A stretch of DNA of 64,000 bases from Bremerella alba (GCF_013618625.1 NZ_JABRWO010000003.1:62001-126000), one strand, 5' to 3'. Counted from the first letter of the stretch, positions 1 through 7,973 are shown. Notes: a model not told the origin generated them from the sequence alone. Program-made: numbers and translations.

Positions 1-2
1 AT

Positions 3-371
3 CGACATCTTCATGGCGGACCGAGCCGCCGTCTCGTCAAAGAAGTTCGATCTCATCTTTGGCGACACGGAATGCGACCAGTGGATGAGCCGTGGCAACT
101 GGCGTGGGTTTGGGCGTGTTCTATTGGAAGCAGCTACATGCGGTTTCGATGGCCCATGCCACACGAGATCGCCACGCTTTACTTGATCCTGCTACTTCAT
201 CGAACTGCTGACCACCGAACCTTTCACCTTCCATATCGAGCAGCCGATGCTCTGCCCGACAGCGTCAGGATGTTCATCGCTCAGGCGGTCGGCGAACGAA
301 AGGTCAATCCATTTTTGAACTCCGCTCAAGTAGCCGAAACCTTGATTGAGTCGGACCTGTTTGCTAGTTGA
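3..371 (+). CDS. Partial open frame of unknown function at window edge
   Basis: An open frame runs in from the left window edge and stops at 371. Its last 50 residues look protein-like (ending QVAETLIESDLFAS), but no family is recognised. A second frame open from base 1 to 186 also reads plausibly at its start, so either the gene is frameshifted or only one of the two frames is real. No ribosome site can be judged because the start is outside the window or at an internal ATG at 72. Confidence 0.3.
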   Translation, partial: RHLHGGPSRRLVKEVRSHLWRHGMRPVDEPWQLAWVWACSIGSSYMRFRWPMPHEIATLYLILLLHRTADHRTFHLPYRAADALPDSVRMFIAQAVGERKVNPFLNSAQVAETLIESDLFAS

Positions 372-623
372 ACGGACGATGTTCGATTTTTTGCAATCCA
401 ACAATTCCAGACGAACATCTCCACGTCAGTTCCCCACCCCCAGCAGTGGAGCGAATAACGTTGTTGCATTCTTTGTAACTCGCAACGCGAACAAACTGCT
501 GTGGGGGCTGAAACTTCTGCGAAGAGGCAAATCGAAAATTCGCCGCCGCGAGAAAATCGGTATTATTGGACTAACCACAAGTGCATTTGACCCGCTCGGA
601 GTGTTCGTCACGCGTCGGGCAAC

Positions 624-1256
624 TCAGGTCAGTGCTGAACGGGACGAGACATCTCGACTTACCCATAGGGACTTGGACTTAGCGTTTGACGAAATGTTTT
701 TCAAAGGCGGATCGCTTCTTGGTGCTGATGAAAATTCAAGCGATTCCAGATCAACTCGCAATCCGCAGGTCAAACAATGGAGCAGAGTTCCGTTTTGCCG
801 CATGTCGCCCAGTCTTCGGCGACTTATTGAACAGCGTTCAGACTTTGCTTTCGGGCACTCTCGCACGTGAAAGTGATTGATCCCGATTAGCGGAATGTTG
901 TGGCAGCGATCCGGTTTCACTTCGCAGTTTTCCATCGCTTGTCGCCACTCGACGCCGTGCGGCTTGATCTCCGTTCCATGAAGATGAAATGCAACAATGT
1001 GACATGCCTCGTGGATGATCGTTTCTCGACGCTCTGTTTCTGACGCACGCTCCCAGATCAATGGACTGACTCGAATTATCCCACGGGGAGGGTTTACGAT
1101 GTAACCTGCATCGGCGAACCTACGAACAAATCGCTTGTTCCAACGAACTCGAATCATGCTGGACAGGTAATTGACTTCGTTACGATCAAGTGCGAAGTCG
1201 ATCCATTCGTGGATTTGCAAAGCGGAAGGATGGCTAATCGAAGAATTGTGCTTCAT
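624..1256 (-). CDS. SprT-like zinc metalloprotein
   Basis: The protein carries the HEACH metal motif (HExxH type) in a helix about residues 80-85, then HGVEW about 20 residues later. A late C-x-x-C pair ([12 protein letters not shown]) is compatible with a zinc ribbon. This arrangement is that of the SprT/Spartan-like peptidase family, which elsewhere acts on proteins bound to DNA; activity here is inference. I chose ATG 1256 because CTGGAGAA lies 8 bases upstream; a longer open frame reaches back to 1397 but has no such site. The gene is divergent from the HEAT-like gene at 1439, with a perfect inverted repeat in the intervening region. Confidence 0.72.
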   Translation of the reverse strand: MKHNSSISHPSALQIHEWIDFALDRNEVNYLSSMIRVRWNKRFVRRFADAGYIVNPPRGIIRVSPLIWERASETERRETIIHEACHIVAFHLHGTEIKPHGVEWRQAMENCEVKPDRCHNIPLIGINHFHVRECPKAKSERCSISRRRLGDMRQNGTLLHCLTCGLRVDLESLEFSSAPRSDPPLKNISSNAKSKSLWVSRDVSSRSALT

Positions 1257-1346
1257 GTGTTGTTCTCCAGAGTTGAACGTTGGGGGTCCGCGATACTTTC
1301 GCGGCAAGTAATTCGAACCCTGGAATCGGTACCGCCGAAGATCGCG

Positions 1347-1374
1347 AAATGGACCATGTTGGCATGGTCCATTT
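1347..1374. promoter_or_regulatory. Perfect 12-bp inverted repeat between divergent genes
   Basis: AAATGGACCATG is followed by the 4-base loop TTGG and then CATGGTCCATTT, an uninterrupted 12-bp palindrome. It sits between the divergent starts of the SprT-like gene (1256, minus) and the HEAT-like gene (1439, plus), 91 and 65 bases from them. There is no T-run and no gene ends here, so an operator or 5'-UTR hairpin is more likely than a terminator. The core TGGACC/GGTCCA recurs as an inverted pair at 2628-2647. Confidence 0.5.
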
Positions 1375-1438
1375 CTCACCGGTACATTGAGCCACACTTG
1401 GAATCGTTTTTGCTAAACGCAGCATGGAAGAAAATCGA

Positions 1439-1909
1439 ATGAACGCTGATTCGCAAAAATTCATTAGCGAGTTACCGAATTTACTACGGTTACTTGCCGT
1501 TCCCACGACGACGCACACAGCCCCAGAACTTTGGAACCGTATTGACGCATTTGGCTGGGAGGAATGCTACCCCGTGCTGCTGGGTGCGTTGGAATCGAAC
1601 GACAGTGATGTGAAACAACTCGTGCTCTCGGTCATTTGCTATGCGGCGGACACGCACGGCAATGAGTTCGTTCAACCGTTTGAGTCCGTTGTCTTGGCGT
1701 TGCTTGAGGACGAAGACCGTCTTGTCAGGATGTCTGCGGTTCTGGCGGTCGAGAGCCTGCGTGCGTTCGAGCCAGAATTCGTAGCCGCATTGCGGTTCAT
1801 CGTTGGTTACGACGAGCCGATCCTTGCCAGTCAAGCCTTAATCACCCTGCTTGAACTTGACATTGATCGCTCGGTCATTCTTGAACTTGCACCGCTGTTC
1901 CGAAAATGA
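1439..1909 (+). CDS. Small acidic helical (HEAT-like) protein
   Basis: Encodes 156 residues rich in Leu, Glu and Asp. At least two helical-hairpin units resemble HEAT repeats (for example DSDVKQLVLSVICYAAD and EDRLVRMSAVLAVESLRA). Such proteins are usually scaffolds; no catalytic motif is seen. ATG 1439 is preferred over ATG 1424 because GGAAG lies just upstream of 1439, inside the longer reading. The gene ends 6 bases from the stop of the convergent gene on the other strand. Function unknown. Confidence 0.62.
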   Translation: MNADSQKFISELPNLLRLLAVPTTTHTAPELWNRIDAFGWEECYPVLLGALESNDSDVKQLVLSVICYAADTHGNEFVQPFESVVLALLEDEDRLVRMSAVLAVESLRAFEPEFVAALRFIVGYDEPILASQALITLLELDIDRSVILELAPLFRK

Positions 1910-1915
1910 TCAGCA

Positions 1916-2356
1916 TTACTGAATCAAAATCCACTGCGATCCGTTCCATTTCCACCACTGGTCATTGTGCCAACAAGCACCGCAACCTGGGCATGTCAAA
2001 GTTAAGCCAGGATTGATCCAGAGCAGATCGGCACAAGCAGGACACGAAGCATTGTGAGTCAGTCCTCTAAGACGAACCTCCTCGGAATCAAAGTTCAGCG
2101 GAGCACCCAACGACGCGACAAATGGATCAACGCCGCGATCACGCATCGCCTTGTAAGTTTCAGGATCAGCAACGCGAACCACCGCATTGGTGAACAAGCG
2201 TGTGAAGTTCCAGAAGATGACGAGCGTAAGGCCAAAACCGAGAAGCATGGGGACTGCGAACGGGAGCAACGCGATGGCCGCGATAATTCCAACAGGGATA
2301 CAGATTACGTAGAAACGAAGTTGGCAAACCCACTCTGGAGTTCGTTCGCGTGACAT
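1916..2356 (-). CDS. Two-TM membrane protein with C-terminal zinc ribbon
   Basis: 146 residues from ATG 2356, preceded by AAGGAA. A hydrophobic stretch at about residues 11-55 (VICIPVGIIAAIALLPFAV, then MLLGFGLTLVIFWNF) gives one hairpin or two membrane segments. The C-terminus has CPACADLL and CPGCGACW, a four-cysteine zinc ribbon, followed by an aromatic tail (WWKWNGSQWILIQ). No family is recognised. It follows the small zinc-finger gene at 2379-2606 by 22 bases and is probably cotranscribed with it. Confidence 0.6.
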   Translation of the reverse strand: MSRERTPEWVCQLRFYVICIPVGIIAAIALLPFAVPMLLGFGLTLVIFWNFTRLFTNAVVRVADPETYKAMRDRGVDPFVASLGAPLNFDSEEVRLRGLTHNASCPACADLLWINPGLTLTCPGCGACWHNDQWWKWNGSQWILIQ

Positions 2357-2378
2357 GGTGATGTTCCTTGGGATGGAG

Positions 2379-2606
2379 TCAAAAGGGAACATCGTCATCC
2401 TGGTCCAGTTCGGCAGTGTCCGAGATTCGCCCGTCCTTCTTCCAATAGTCGGGAACGTCAAGCAAAAATCCAACACAATTGCAGCCTTCACATCTGCTGT
2501 TGTATGGCCCCTGATCGTCGATGTGCCAATACACACCATCACCGTTGCAGTGAGGGCAAACGCCAATCACGAGCAGTCCAAGAATTCGATCTGGGGTCGA
2601 TGTCAT
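2379..2606 (-). CDS. Small cysteine-rich zinc-finger protein
   Basis: 75 residues with CPHCNGDG and CEGCNC, spaced like half of a DnaJ-type zinc finger (CxxCxGxG). The C-terminus is acidic (ELDQDDDVPF). ATG 2606 is chosen because GGAGAG lies 8 bases upstream; the open frame extends to 2648. It is the first gene of a two-gene minus-strand unit with the membrane zinc-ribbon protein. Function unknown. Confidence 0.6.
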   Translation of the reverse strand: MTSTPDRILGLLVIGVCPHCNGDGVYWHIDDQGPYNSRCEGCNCVGFLLDVPDYWKKDGRISDTAELDQDDDVPF

Positions 2607-2627
2607 CACTTTCTCTCCTGATTCGGG

Positions 2628-2647
2628 TGGACCGTCCCGCTGGTCCA
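2628..2647. promoter_or_regulatory. Inverted TGGACC/GGTCCA pair upstream of zinc-finger operon
   Basis: TGGACC, 8 bases, then GGTCCA lies 22-41 bases upstream of the ATG at 2606 (minus). The same half-sites form the core of the perfect palindrome at 1347-1374, so both may bind the same regulator. The half-site is short, so chance is possible. Confidence 0.3.
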
Positions 2648-2838
2648 TCTCTCAGAAAGTGATGTCGCGAAGCACGCAGGAACACATCAGTCGAACGCCA
2701 AGCCTGGGTTGGCGAAATTGCCGATTCTGGGGTCGCGAACAGCGTTATTGATGTGGCGAGAAATGTTGATTTGCATCGTGCGAATATTGACTTTTGAGAC
2801 CTGCCGCTCGATGGCAAAACACGTAACTCTATGTCAAT

Positions 2839-4176
2839 TCAGCATTTGCGGCACGCGTGGTTTTGCCAGCAGAACCCCCGCCGCCTCCACCTTGAGGCAT
2901 CGGAGTCATCCGATGCCTCTTTTTGTTTCTTGTTGTCAGAAGATGACGTATCGCCAGGACTTACGTCACTACGTTTTTGACCAAGAGTGCGTCGGCCATT
3001 GCCATCCGACGACTTGGGTTGCTCCTGAAAGTCGTCCGAATCGCTGCCTATTCGCTGCCAACTACTGGGTAGACCCTTGAGAGCTTTGGCCTGATCCTGG
3101 ATGCCGATGTGGGTGTACTTCATCGTCATGTTGATATCGGCATGACGAGCCAGCATCCGGGCTTCCGGGAGCGAAGACCCGTTCCGAAGAAGCTCGGTGA
3201 TATGAGTGTGCCGGCCTGCCGCGTGGAAGTCGGCGACACCCTCAGGGGTCTCGTACGCGATCCCCACCCGTTCAAGATCCTTTTTCACCATCAGCCAGGT
3301 CCGGCGTTTCGCAAGATGTGGAAAAAGCACTTCGCACGATTGTAGGTCCTTGAGCCACACGTGAAGGAAAGTGACGAGGTCAGGATGAAGCGGTAGGACA
3401 TCCTTCTTCCGATGCTTCGAGATCGTCGCTGGAATCGTTACCGTCGCCGGCTGCGAGGCCAGGTCGAAGTTGGCAGGTGTCAAGGAAGCAAGTTCTCCGC
3501 GTCGGAGTCCCGTCATATAAGACAAGATGTAGATCTTGGCACGAGTCTCGCCGTCGTAACACTGAATCGATGTGTCACTTTCGCGTGCGGATTGGACAAG
3601 TCTCTTGAACTCATCTTGGGTGAGTGCCCGTCGGTTTCGACGGACGTCCACCTCATTGTTCAACCGCGTCAGTCCGACCACCGGATTCGATGGCAGCTTC
3701 CGGCTATCTACCAACCAGATCCCGAATTGCTCGATCGCCTGCACATAGTGGTTGTACGTGCGATGACCAAGGTCGTCGTCCTGCTGAATTTTGCCGAGAA
3801 ATGTCTCCACCTTCTCGGTTCTAAGGTCACCCAAGGTCTTAAACTTGCACCCGTCGATCACGCGGCGAATTCGTCCCATCGTCAGCTTGACGTGCTTCGG
3901 CGTATTCTTCCGGCGTTCGAGAACTTGCTCGAACGCCTTCAGGTGGGTTTCAAGTTCCGACCGCCGACTTTCGGCAGCCGCTTCCTGATCGGGATCGATC
4001 AGGCCCGTCTTTCGCATCCGGGCATCCGACTCCAGCTTCGCGGCAAGTTGCTCAGTGAGTGACTTGTCGGTGAAGCCTTTCTTCGTCCGTCGTTTGCCTC
4101 TGTGATCGGTGTAAGAAACGTACCAGGCGGCGTGTTTCTTTTTCTTATCGCGTGTACGTTTGAAGATCGAAGCCAT
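2839..4176 (-). CDS. Tyrosine-type site-specific recombinase (integrase)
   Basis: 445 residues. The amino terminus (AAWYVSYTDHRGKRRTKKGF, about 16-35) resembles the arm-type DNA-binding domain, followed by a SAM-like core-binding domain (about 75-175). The catalytic domain shows Arg in TGLRRGEL (about 222), AGRHTHIT near 319, ARHADI near 342 and the nucleophile Tyr of MKYTHIG near 354. A low-complexity polar tail of about 80 residues follows. The last codons are read across the core-like sequence at 2877-2889 and the adjoining hairpin, so the C-terminus depends on what lies beyond the junction. It is the only recombinase seen in the window and marks the left end of the accessory island. Confidence 0.93.
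   Translation of the reverse strand: MASIFKRTRDKKKKHAAWYVSYTDHRGKRRTKKGFTDKSLTEQLAAKLESDARMRKTGLIDPDQEAAAESRRSELETHLKAFEQVLERRKNTPKHVKLTMGRIRRVIDGCKFKTLGDLRTEKVETFLGKIQQDDDLGHRTYNHYVQAIEQFGIWLVDSRKLPSNPVVGLTRLNNEVDVRRNRRALTQDEFKRLVQSARESDTSIQCYDGETRAKIYILSYMTGLRRGELASLTPANFDLASQPATVTIPATISKHRKKDVLPLHPDLVTFLHVWLKDLQSCEVLFPHLAKRRTWLMVKKDLERVGIAYETPEGVADFHAAGRHTHITELLRNGSSLPEARMLARHADINMTMKYTHIGIQDQAKALKGLPSSWQRIGSDSDDFQEQPKSSDGNGRRTLGQKRSDVSPGDTSSSDNKKQKEASDDSDASRWRRRGFCWQNHACRKC
2877..2889 (+). repeat. Attachment-like core, copy 1
   Basis: CCCGCCGCCTCCA, the first of three identical copies (others at 9342 and 24212). Each copy is followed within about 20 bases by a hairpin and T-run on the same strand, as at the 3' end of a tRNA or tmRNA gene, a usual target of tyrosine recombinases. 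No tRNA or tmRNA body is visible upstream of this copy. It lies inside the integrase 3' end. Confidence 0.55.
2894..2924 (+). terminator. Rho-independent terminator after core copy 1
   Basis: GAGGCATCGGA, loop GTCA, TCCGATGCCTC, then TTTTT: an 11-bp perfect stem with a T-run reading rightward. No plus-strand gene ends just before it; it may be the native terminator of the gene whose 3' end supplied the core. Confidence 0.7.
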
Positions 4177-4274
4177 CGTTTCACCTCCCGTTCACGTCTG
4201 GCGGAGAGATGGAGGGACAGCCTTGGGCTACCCGACGTGATGTTGATTTCGCTGGCTCGCCCAGAGGCCAACCA

Positions 4275-4701
4275 ATGAAACCGATCACGTTCTCCTGTGA
4301 AGCAACGCTGCCTCACACACCTGAAGAGATCGCAAGTCAGATTCTCGATCTGAGCAAGTGGCCCGAGTTCAACGGCTACGGCCCGCTGCCGGGGATCAAG
4401 CACGCCGAGTTCGAGACCAAGAACGTCGAAGTCGTCGGGATGAGAATCCGGGTTACGAATCGGGACGGCTCAACCCACGTTGAAGAAATCGTCGAATGGG
4501 AACCGACACGACGCTTGCGCTTGCACATGCACGAGTTCTCTCCGCCCGTGTCCCGACTGGCGACGGTGTTCGACGAGACGTGGGTGTTCCTTCGAGATGC
4601 ACCCGAAATCTGTTCTGGCGAGACCCGTGCTCTGGTTGATCTCGTTTCTGCTCAAGCAAGGCATCGTTCGGCATTTGGAGCAGATGGCTGATGCGGACTG
4701 A
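4275..4701 (+). pseudogene. Broken SRPBCC/polyketide-cyclase-like gene
   Basis: From ATG 4275 the frame reads a typical SRPBCC start (PHTPEEIASQILDLSKWPEFNGYGPLPGI and on to FDETWVF near 4588). The expected C-terminal part (FEMHPKSVLARPVLWLISFL through RHLEQM) continues in a different frame from 4591 to 4701. The segment that normally joins the two, about ten residues, is missing, so the defect looks like a small deletion that also shifts frame. The intact family binds small hydrophobic ligands. It lies between the divergent integrase and the TetR gene. Confidence 0.68.
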
Positions 4702-4771
4702 TCGAGGATGGGGTGGCAAACACCCCAATACCGCTGCCTTCTGGCCGATACAAAAAATCTGAAACTGAGGC

Positions 4772-4799
4772 TTGACGAAAACAGACAGGTCTGTATACT
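4772..4799 (+). promoter_or_regulatory. tetR promoter with embedded operator
   Basis: TTGACG (4772-4777), a 16-base spacer and TATACT (4794-4799) form a good housekeeping promoter. Operator copy 1 (4779-4796) fills the spacer and overlaps the -10 box. A start about 7 bases after the -10 box falls at or beside the ATG at 4806, so the transcript may be leaderless. Repressor binding here would block polymerase directly. Confidence 0.7.
4779..4796. promoter_or_regulatory. TetR-type operator, copy 1
   Basis: AAACAGAC-AG-GTCTGTAT, matching the perfect palindrome of copies 2 and 3 except for one outer base. It lies between the -35 and -10 boxes of the tetR gene, indicating autorepression. Confidence 0.8.
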
Positions 4800-4805
4800 T
4801 CAGGC

Positions 4806-5393
4806 ATGAGCAAGACACGAACCAAAAAATCCGACGCCCGCCAACGGATCGTGGAGACCGCCGAACGGCTGTTCTATGCCGAGGGCGTCCGGGCGGTTGG
4901 GATCGACCGGATCATCGCCGAGGCGGAAGTGGCGAAAATGTCGCTCTACAACCACTTTTCTTCCAAGGACGACCTGATCCTCGCCGTGCTGCAATACCGG
5001 GAGGATAAGTTCAATGCCATGTTCGAGAAGTGGATGAAGCGGCACGTCAAAGCAGAGACGGACCGACTGGAAGCCTTTTTCGCCGCCCTGAAAGACTGGT
5101 TCAAGAGTCCCGGATTTCGGGGTTGCATGTTCATAAATTCGTGTGCGGAACTGGCAGATGCGGAACACCCAGCGTCGAAGTTCTCGGCCTGTCACAAGGA
5201 GAGATTTCACGAGATGCTGAAAGGGATCATGGCCGAAACCGCTGGGGAGAATGCGGCGGAATCGCTCACTCCTGCCATCTCCCTGATGGTGGAAGGGGCG
5301 ATTGTCACCGCTGTCATGGAGCAGTCAGCAAAACCTGCCGACGTGGCCCGAAACGCAGCTTTGGCGCTGGTCGCCCAGTCGAAAAGGAAATAG
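4806..5393 (+). CDS. TetR/AcrR family transcriptional repressor
   Basis: 195 residues. The amino-terminal helix-turn-helix is clear (IDRIIAEAEVAKMSLYNHFS, about 29-48, after RQRIVETAERLFYAEGVRAVG), and the C-terminal ligand domain includes FRGCMFINSCAEL. Three 18-bp operators, one in its own promoter and two ahead of the following enzyme genes, indicate that it represses itself and the gene set at 5484-9130. The inducer is unknown; the cysteines near the ligand region would allow a thiol-reactive or quinone-like ligand, which is inference. There is no strong ribosome site before ATG 4806, in keeping with a leaderless message. Confidence 0.93.
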   Translation: MSKTRTKKSDARQRIVETAERLFYAEGVRAVGIDRIIAEAEVAKMSLYNHFSSKDDLILAVLQYREDKFNAMFEKWMKRHVKAETDRLEAFFAALKDWFKSPGFRGCMFINSCAELADAEHPASKFSACHKERFHEMLKGIMAETAGENAAESLTPAISLMVEGAIVTAVMEQSAKPADVARNAALALVAQSKRK

Positions 5394-5428
5394 CCCAACA
5401 AGCCATCTCTCTTTTTTTGCAAGTAAGC

Positions 5429-5446
5429 ATACAGACCTGTCTGTAT
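5429..5446. promoter_or_regulatory. TetR-type operator, copy 2
   Basis: ATACAGAC-CT-GTCTGTAT, a perfect 8+8 palindrome, 37 bases before the isochorismatase-like gene. TATTCT (5444-5449) overlapping its right end is a possible -10 box, as in copy 1. Confidence 0.85.
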
Positions 5447-5483
5447 TCTGGGTTTCGATACCCAAAACCAAGGAGACTGAACG

Positions 5484-6224
5484 ATGTCTGAAGCCAATCT
5501 GAACACCACGCAACAAACCATCGTCTACGGCAGTGGCCGCAGACCGGATGCCGCCGTCCCTCGACCCGGACTCAAGCTCCGCAAGGGGCACGTCGGCATC
5601 GTCGTCACCGATCCGCAAAACGATTTCCTCAGTCCGCAGGGTGTCACATGGGGCGTCGTCGGGCAGAACGTCACCGAGAACCGCACCGTGGAGAACATTG
5701 GCCAGTTGTTCTCGCTGGCGAAGGAACTCGACATTCCCTTGTTCGTCAGTCCGCACTACTACTTCCCCCACGATCACAAGTGGGAGTTCGAGGGGGCGCT
5801 GGAACAGTTGATGCACGACATCAAGATGTTCGACCGTCCGGGGCCACTGGACACAGCGGGATTCGATGGTTCGGGAGCCGATTGGGTGGAGCAGTACAAA
5901 CCACTCATCAATGACGGCCAGACCGTCGTGTGCAGTCCACACAAGGTCTATGGCCCACAGTCGAATGATCTCGTCCTGCAACTTCGCAAGCGGCGTATCG
6001 AGCAGGTGGTCCTCGCCGGAATGTCGGCCAACCTGTGCGTCGAGTCGCACCTGCGGGAATTGCTCGAACAGGGCTTCGAGGTGGTTGTCGTTGGTGATGC
6101 CACCGCCGCTGCGCAGATACCCGGTTACGACGGCTACGAAGCGGCGATCATCAACTTCCGCTTCCTCGCCAGCGACCTGTGGAGTACCGGCGAAGCCGCT
6201 GAGCGGTTGGCCAAACTTAAATAG
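5484..6224 (+). CDS. Isochorismatase-like cysteine hydrolase
   Basis: 246 residues of the isochorismatase-like fold. The catalytic triad is visible: Asp43 in TDPQNDFL, Lys154 in SPHKVYG and Cys185 in GMSANLCVESHLREL. Members hydrolyse amides such as nicotinamide or N-carbamoyl compounds, or vinyl ethers; the substrate cannot be told here. The start is supported by AAGGAG 9 bases upstream of ATG 5484. It is the first enzyme gene of the TetR-controlled set, directly after operator copy 2. Confidence 0.93.
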   Translation: MSEANLNTTQQTIVYGSGRRPDAAVPRPGLKLRKGHVGIVVTDPQNDFLSPQGVTWGVVGQNVTENRTVENIGQLFSLAKELDIPLFVSPHYYFPHDHKWEFEGALEQLMHDIKMFDRPGPLDTAGFDGSGADWVEQYKPLINDGQTVVCSPHKVYGPQSNDLVLQLRKRRIEQVVLAGMSANLCVESHLRELLEQGFEVVVVGDATAAAQIPGYDGYEAAIINFRFLASDLWSTGEAAERLAKLK

Positions 6225-6277
6225 TCCAAGACCACAACTGACCCGTTTCAACAACCTTTTTCTCTGGAGACGAAACC

Positions 6278-7231
6278 ATGACCACGCTGAAGAACATCGC
6301 CATCGCACCGGCTCTCACGGCAGTTGGCTCGTTTGCCGACGCCGCTGAGCCGACGACGCCCACCACTCAAGTCTTGCACCGCACCGTCAAGATCGACGGC
6401 CTCGACATCTTCTACCGGGAGGCTGGCCCCAAAGACGCTCCCACCGTCTTGCTCCTGCACGGGTTCCCGACTTCCTCGCACATGTTTCGCAACCTGATCC
6501 CAGCGTTGGCGGACAAGCACCACGTCGTCGCCCCCGATTACCCCGGTTTCGGCTCCAGTTCGGCTCCCTCCGTCAACGACTTCGACTACACCTTCGACAA
6601 CTTGGCGAACGTCATCGAGAAGTTCACTGAGACGCTCGGTCTGGAAAAGTATTCGATCTACCTGATGGACTACGGTGCCCCGGTCGGGTTCCGGCTGGCC
6701 GTGAGGCACCCCGAGCGAGTGCAATCGCTGATCGTGCAGAACGGCAACGCCTACGACGACGGAATTGACAACGACTTCTGGGAACCGATCAAAGAGTACT
6801 GGAAGGACCGCAGCAAGGAGAATGGCGACGGCTTGCGTTCGTTTTTGACGCTCGATGCCACCAAGTGGCAGTTCACCCACGGCGTCCGCAACGTGGAAAC
6901 GATCAGCCCTGACACATGGGGGCATGTTCAACCGCTGTTGGACCGTCCCGGCAACCAAGAGATTCAACTGGCCTTGTTCTTCAGTTATGGAAGCAACCCA
7001 CCGTTGTATCCGCAGTGGCAGGAGTATCTCCGCAAGCATCAACCGCCGACGCTGATCGCCTGGGGAAAGAACGATGCCATCTTTCCCGCTGCTGGGGCGC
7101 ATCCCTACAAGCGAGACCTGAAGAACGTGGACTTTCATTTGCTCGACACGGGCCACTTTGCCCTTGAGGAAGATGACGCAGTGATCGCCTCACTGATCCG
7201 AGGCTTCCTCGGCAAACAACTGACTGAGTAA
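6278..7231 (+). CDS. Alpha/beta hydrolase, dehalogenase/epoxide-hydrolase type
   Basis: 317 residues. HGFPTS (oxyanion hole region) is followed by a nucleophile elbow LMDYGAPVG with Asp131 instead of the usual Ser, the acid Asp266 in WGKNDAIF and His293 in TGHFALEED. An Asp nucleophile places it with haloalkane dehalogenases and epoxide hydrolases, which form an alkyl-enzyme ester. The first 23 residues ([13 protein letters not shown]) look like a weak signal peptide, so export is possible. It lies 53 bases after the isochorismatase-like gene and is likely cotranscribed. Confidence 0.92.
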   Translation: MTTLKNIAIAPALTAVGSFADAAEPTTPTTQVLHRTVKIDGLDIFYREAGPKDAPTVLLLHGFPTSSHMFRNLIPALADKHHVVAPDYPGFGSSSAPSVNDFDYTFDNLANVIEKFTETLGLEKYSIYLMDYGAPVGFRLAVRHPERVQSLIVQNGNAYDDGIDNDFWEPIKEYWKDRSKENGDGLRSFLTLDATKWQFTHGVRNVETISPDTWGHVQPLLDRPGNQEIQLALFFSYGSNPPLYPQWQEYLRKHQPPTLIAWGKNDAIFPAAGAHPYKRDLKNVDFHLLDTGHFALEEDDAVIASLIRGFLGKQLTE

Positions 7232-7258
7232 CCGCCCCTCCTTTTTTTGACCCATACA

Positions 7259-7276
7259 ATACAGACCTGTCTGTAT
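7259..7276. promoter_or_regulatory. TetR-type operator, copy 3
   Basis: ATACAGAC-CT-GTCTGTAT, identical to copy 2, 28 bases after the hydrolase stop and 66 before the next ATG. It makes the downstream genes a second, separately initiated transcript under the same repressor. Confidence 0.85.
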
Positions 7277-7342
7277 TTTTGCCAGCCGGGTGTGTTGCCC
7301 GGTTCACATCGCGAAGTGTTTCTCGAACGCAGGAGAACAACC

Positions 7343-7927
7343 ATGCAACGTCTCAATTCCGTCAATCCAGAAGTCGCCGAAGGCCGCACCAAGGAGCTGC
7401 TCGATACCGTCGAGCAAGCATTCGGTGTGATCCCCAACACCGCCAAGGTGATGGCGAATTCACCGGCTGTCCTCGACAGTTTCCTCGCCTTCAGCACTGC
7501 GATGGGCGGGGCCAATATCGGTGAGAAGCTCCACAACCAAGTGAAGCTAAACACCAGCGAAACTAACTCGTGCGACTACTGCACGTCGATTCTAAGTGCA
7601 GTGGCTCCCTCGGCGGGTTTATCCGCTGCCGACATTCTCTCAGGTCGAACGGGCAAGTCCGAAGACCACCGCATCAAAGCTGCTCTGGCGTTCGCCAACG
7701 ACGTACTGGAAAGCCGAGGAAAGGTCAGCGATCAACAACTCGATTCCGTGCGGAAAGCTGGATTCGGTGACGCCGAGATCGTGGAGATCGTCGCCAGCGT
7801 GGTACTGGGCTGCTTCACCAACTTTCTCAACAACGTGGCCGATACGGAACTCGATGTCCCGCAAGCCGAGCCGGTCGAGGCTTGCTCAACTTCAAACTGC
7901 GGCACTGAAGCCTGCTCTGTGCATTGA
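7343..7927 (+). CDS. Carboxymuconolactone decarboxylase/AhpD-like protein
   Basis: 194 residues from ATG 7343 (AGGAGA upstream). The core resembles the CMD/AhpD fold, with NSCDYCTSILS carrying the CxxC redox pair used by AhpD-type peroxidase partners and the conserved downstream helix (AALAFANDVLESRGKVSDQQL). A cysteine-rich tail (EACSTSNCGTEACSVH) is unusual. A peroxide- or disulfide-linked role is likely but unproved. Operator copy 3 lies directly upstream. Confidence 0.9.
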   Translation: MQRLNSVNPEVAEGRTKELLDTVEQAFGVIPNTAKVMANSPAVLDSFLAFSTAMGGANIGEKLHNQVKLNTSETNSCDYCTSILSAVAPSAGLSAADILSGRTGKSEDHRIKAALAFANDVLESRGKVSDQQLDSVRKAGFGDAEIVEIVASVVLGCFTNFLNNVADTELDVPQAEPVEACSTSNCGTEACSVH

Positions 7928-7941
7928 GCCAACCTGACCTG

Positions 7942-7973
7942 ACCGGGTGCTTGGCTCCGTCCAAGCACCCGGT
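7942..7973. other. Strong intergenic hairpin in the TetR regulon
   Basis: ACCGGGTGCTTGG, loop CTCCGT, CCAAGCACCCGGT: a 13-bp perfect stem 15 bases after the CMD-like stop and 43 before the next ATG. No T-run follows, so it more likely tunes mRNA stability or read-through than ends transcription. Confidence 0.55.

Noticed and set aside
346-870. Plus-strand open frame of 174 codons
   Set aside because: Its second half lies antisense to the SprT-like gene, which has clear motifs and a ribosome site; the frame shows no family and no good start signal.
4416-4465. GTCGGGA followed after 15 bases by CGAAT, near-match to the ECF promoter motif
   Set aside because: Lies inside the SRPBCC coding remnant, differs in both blocks and precedes no gene start; taken as chance.
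5325-6308. Long minus-strand frame of 327 codons opposite the isochorismatase-like gene
   Set aside because: Shadow frame; the plus strand has the catalytic triad, ribosome site and operator.
6248-7156. Long minus-strand frame of 302 codons opposite the alpha/beta hydrolase
   Set aside because: Shadow of a real gene with an intact catalytic triad and high third-position GC, which opens the opposite frame.
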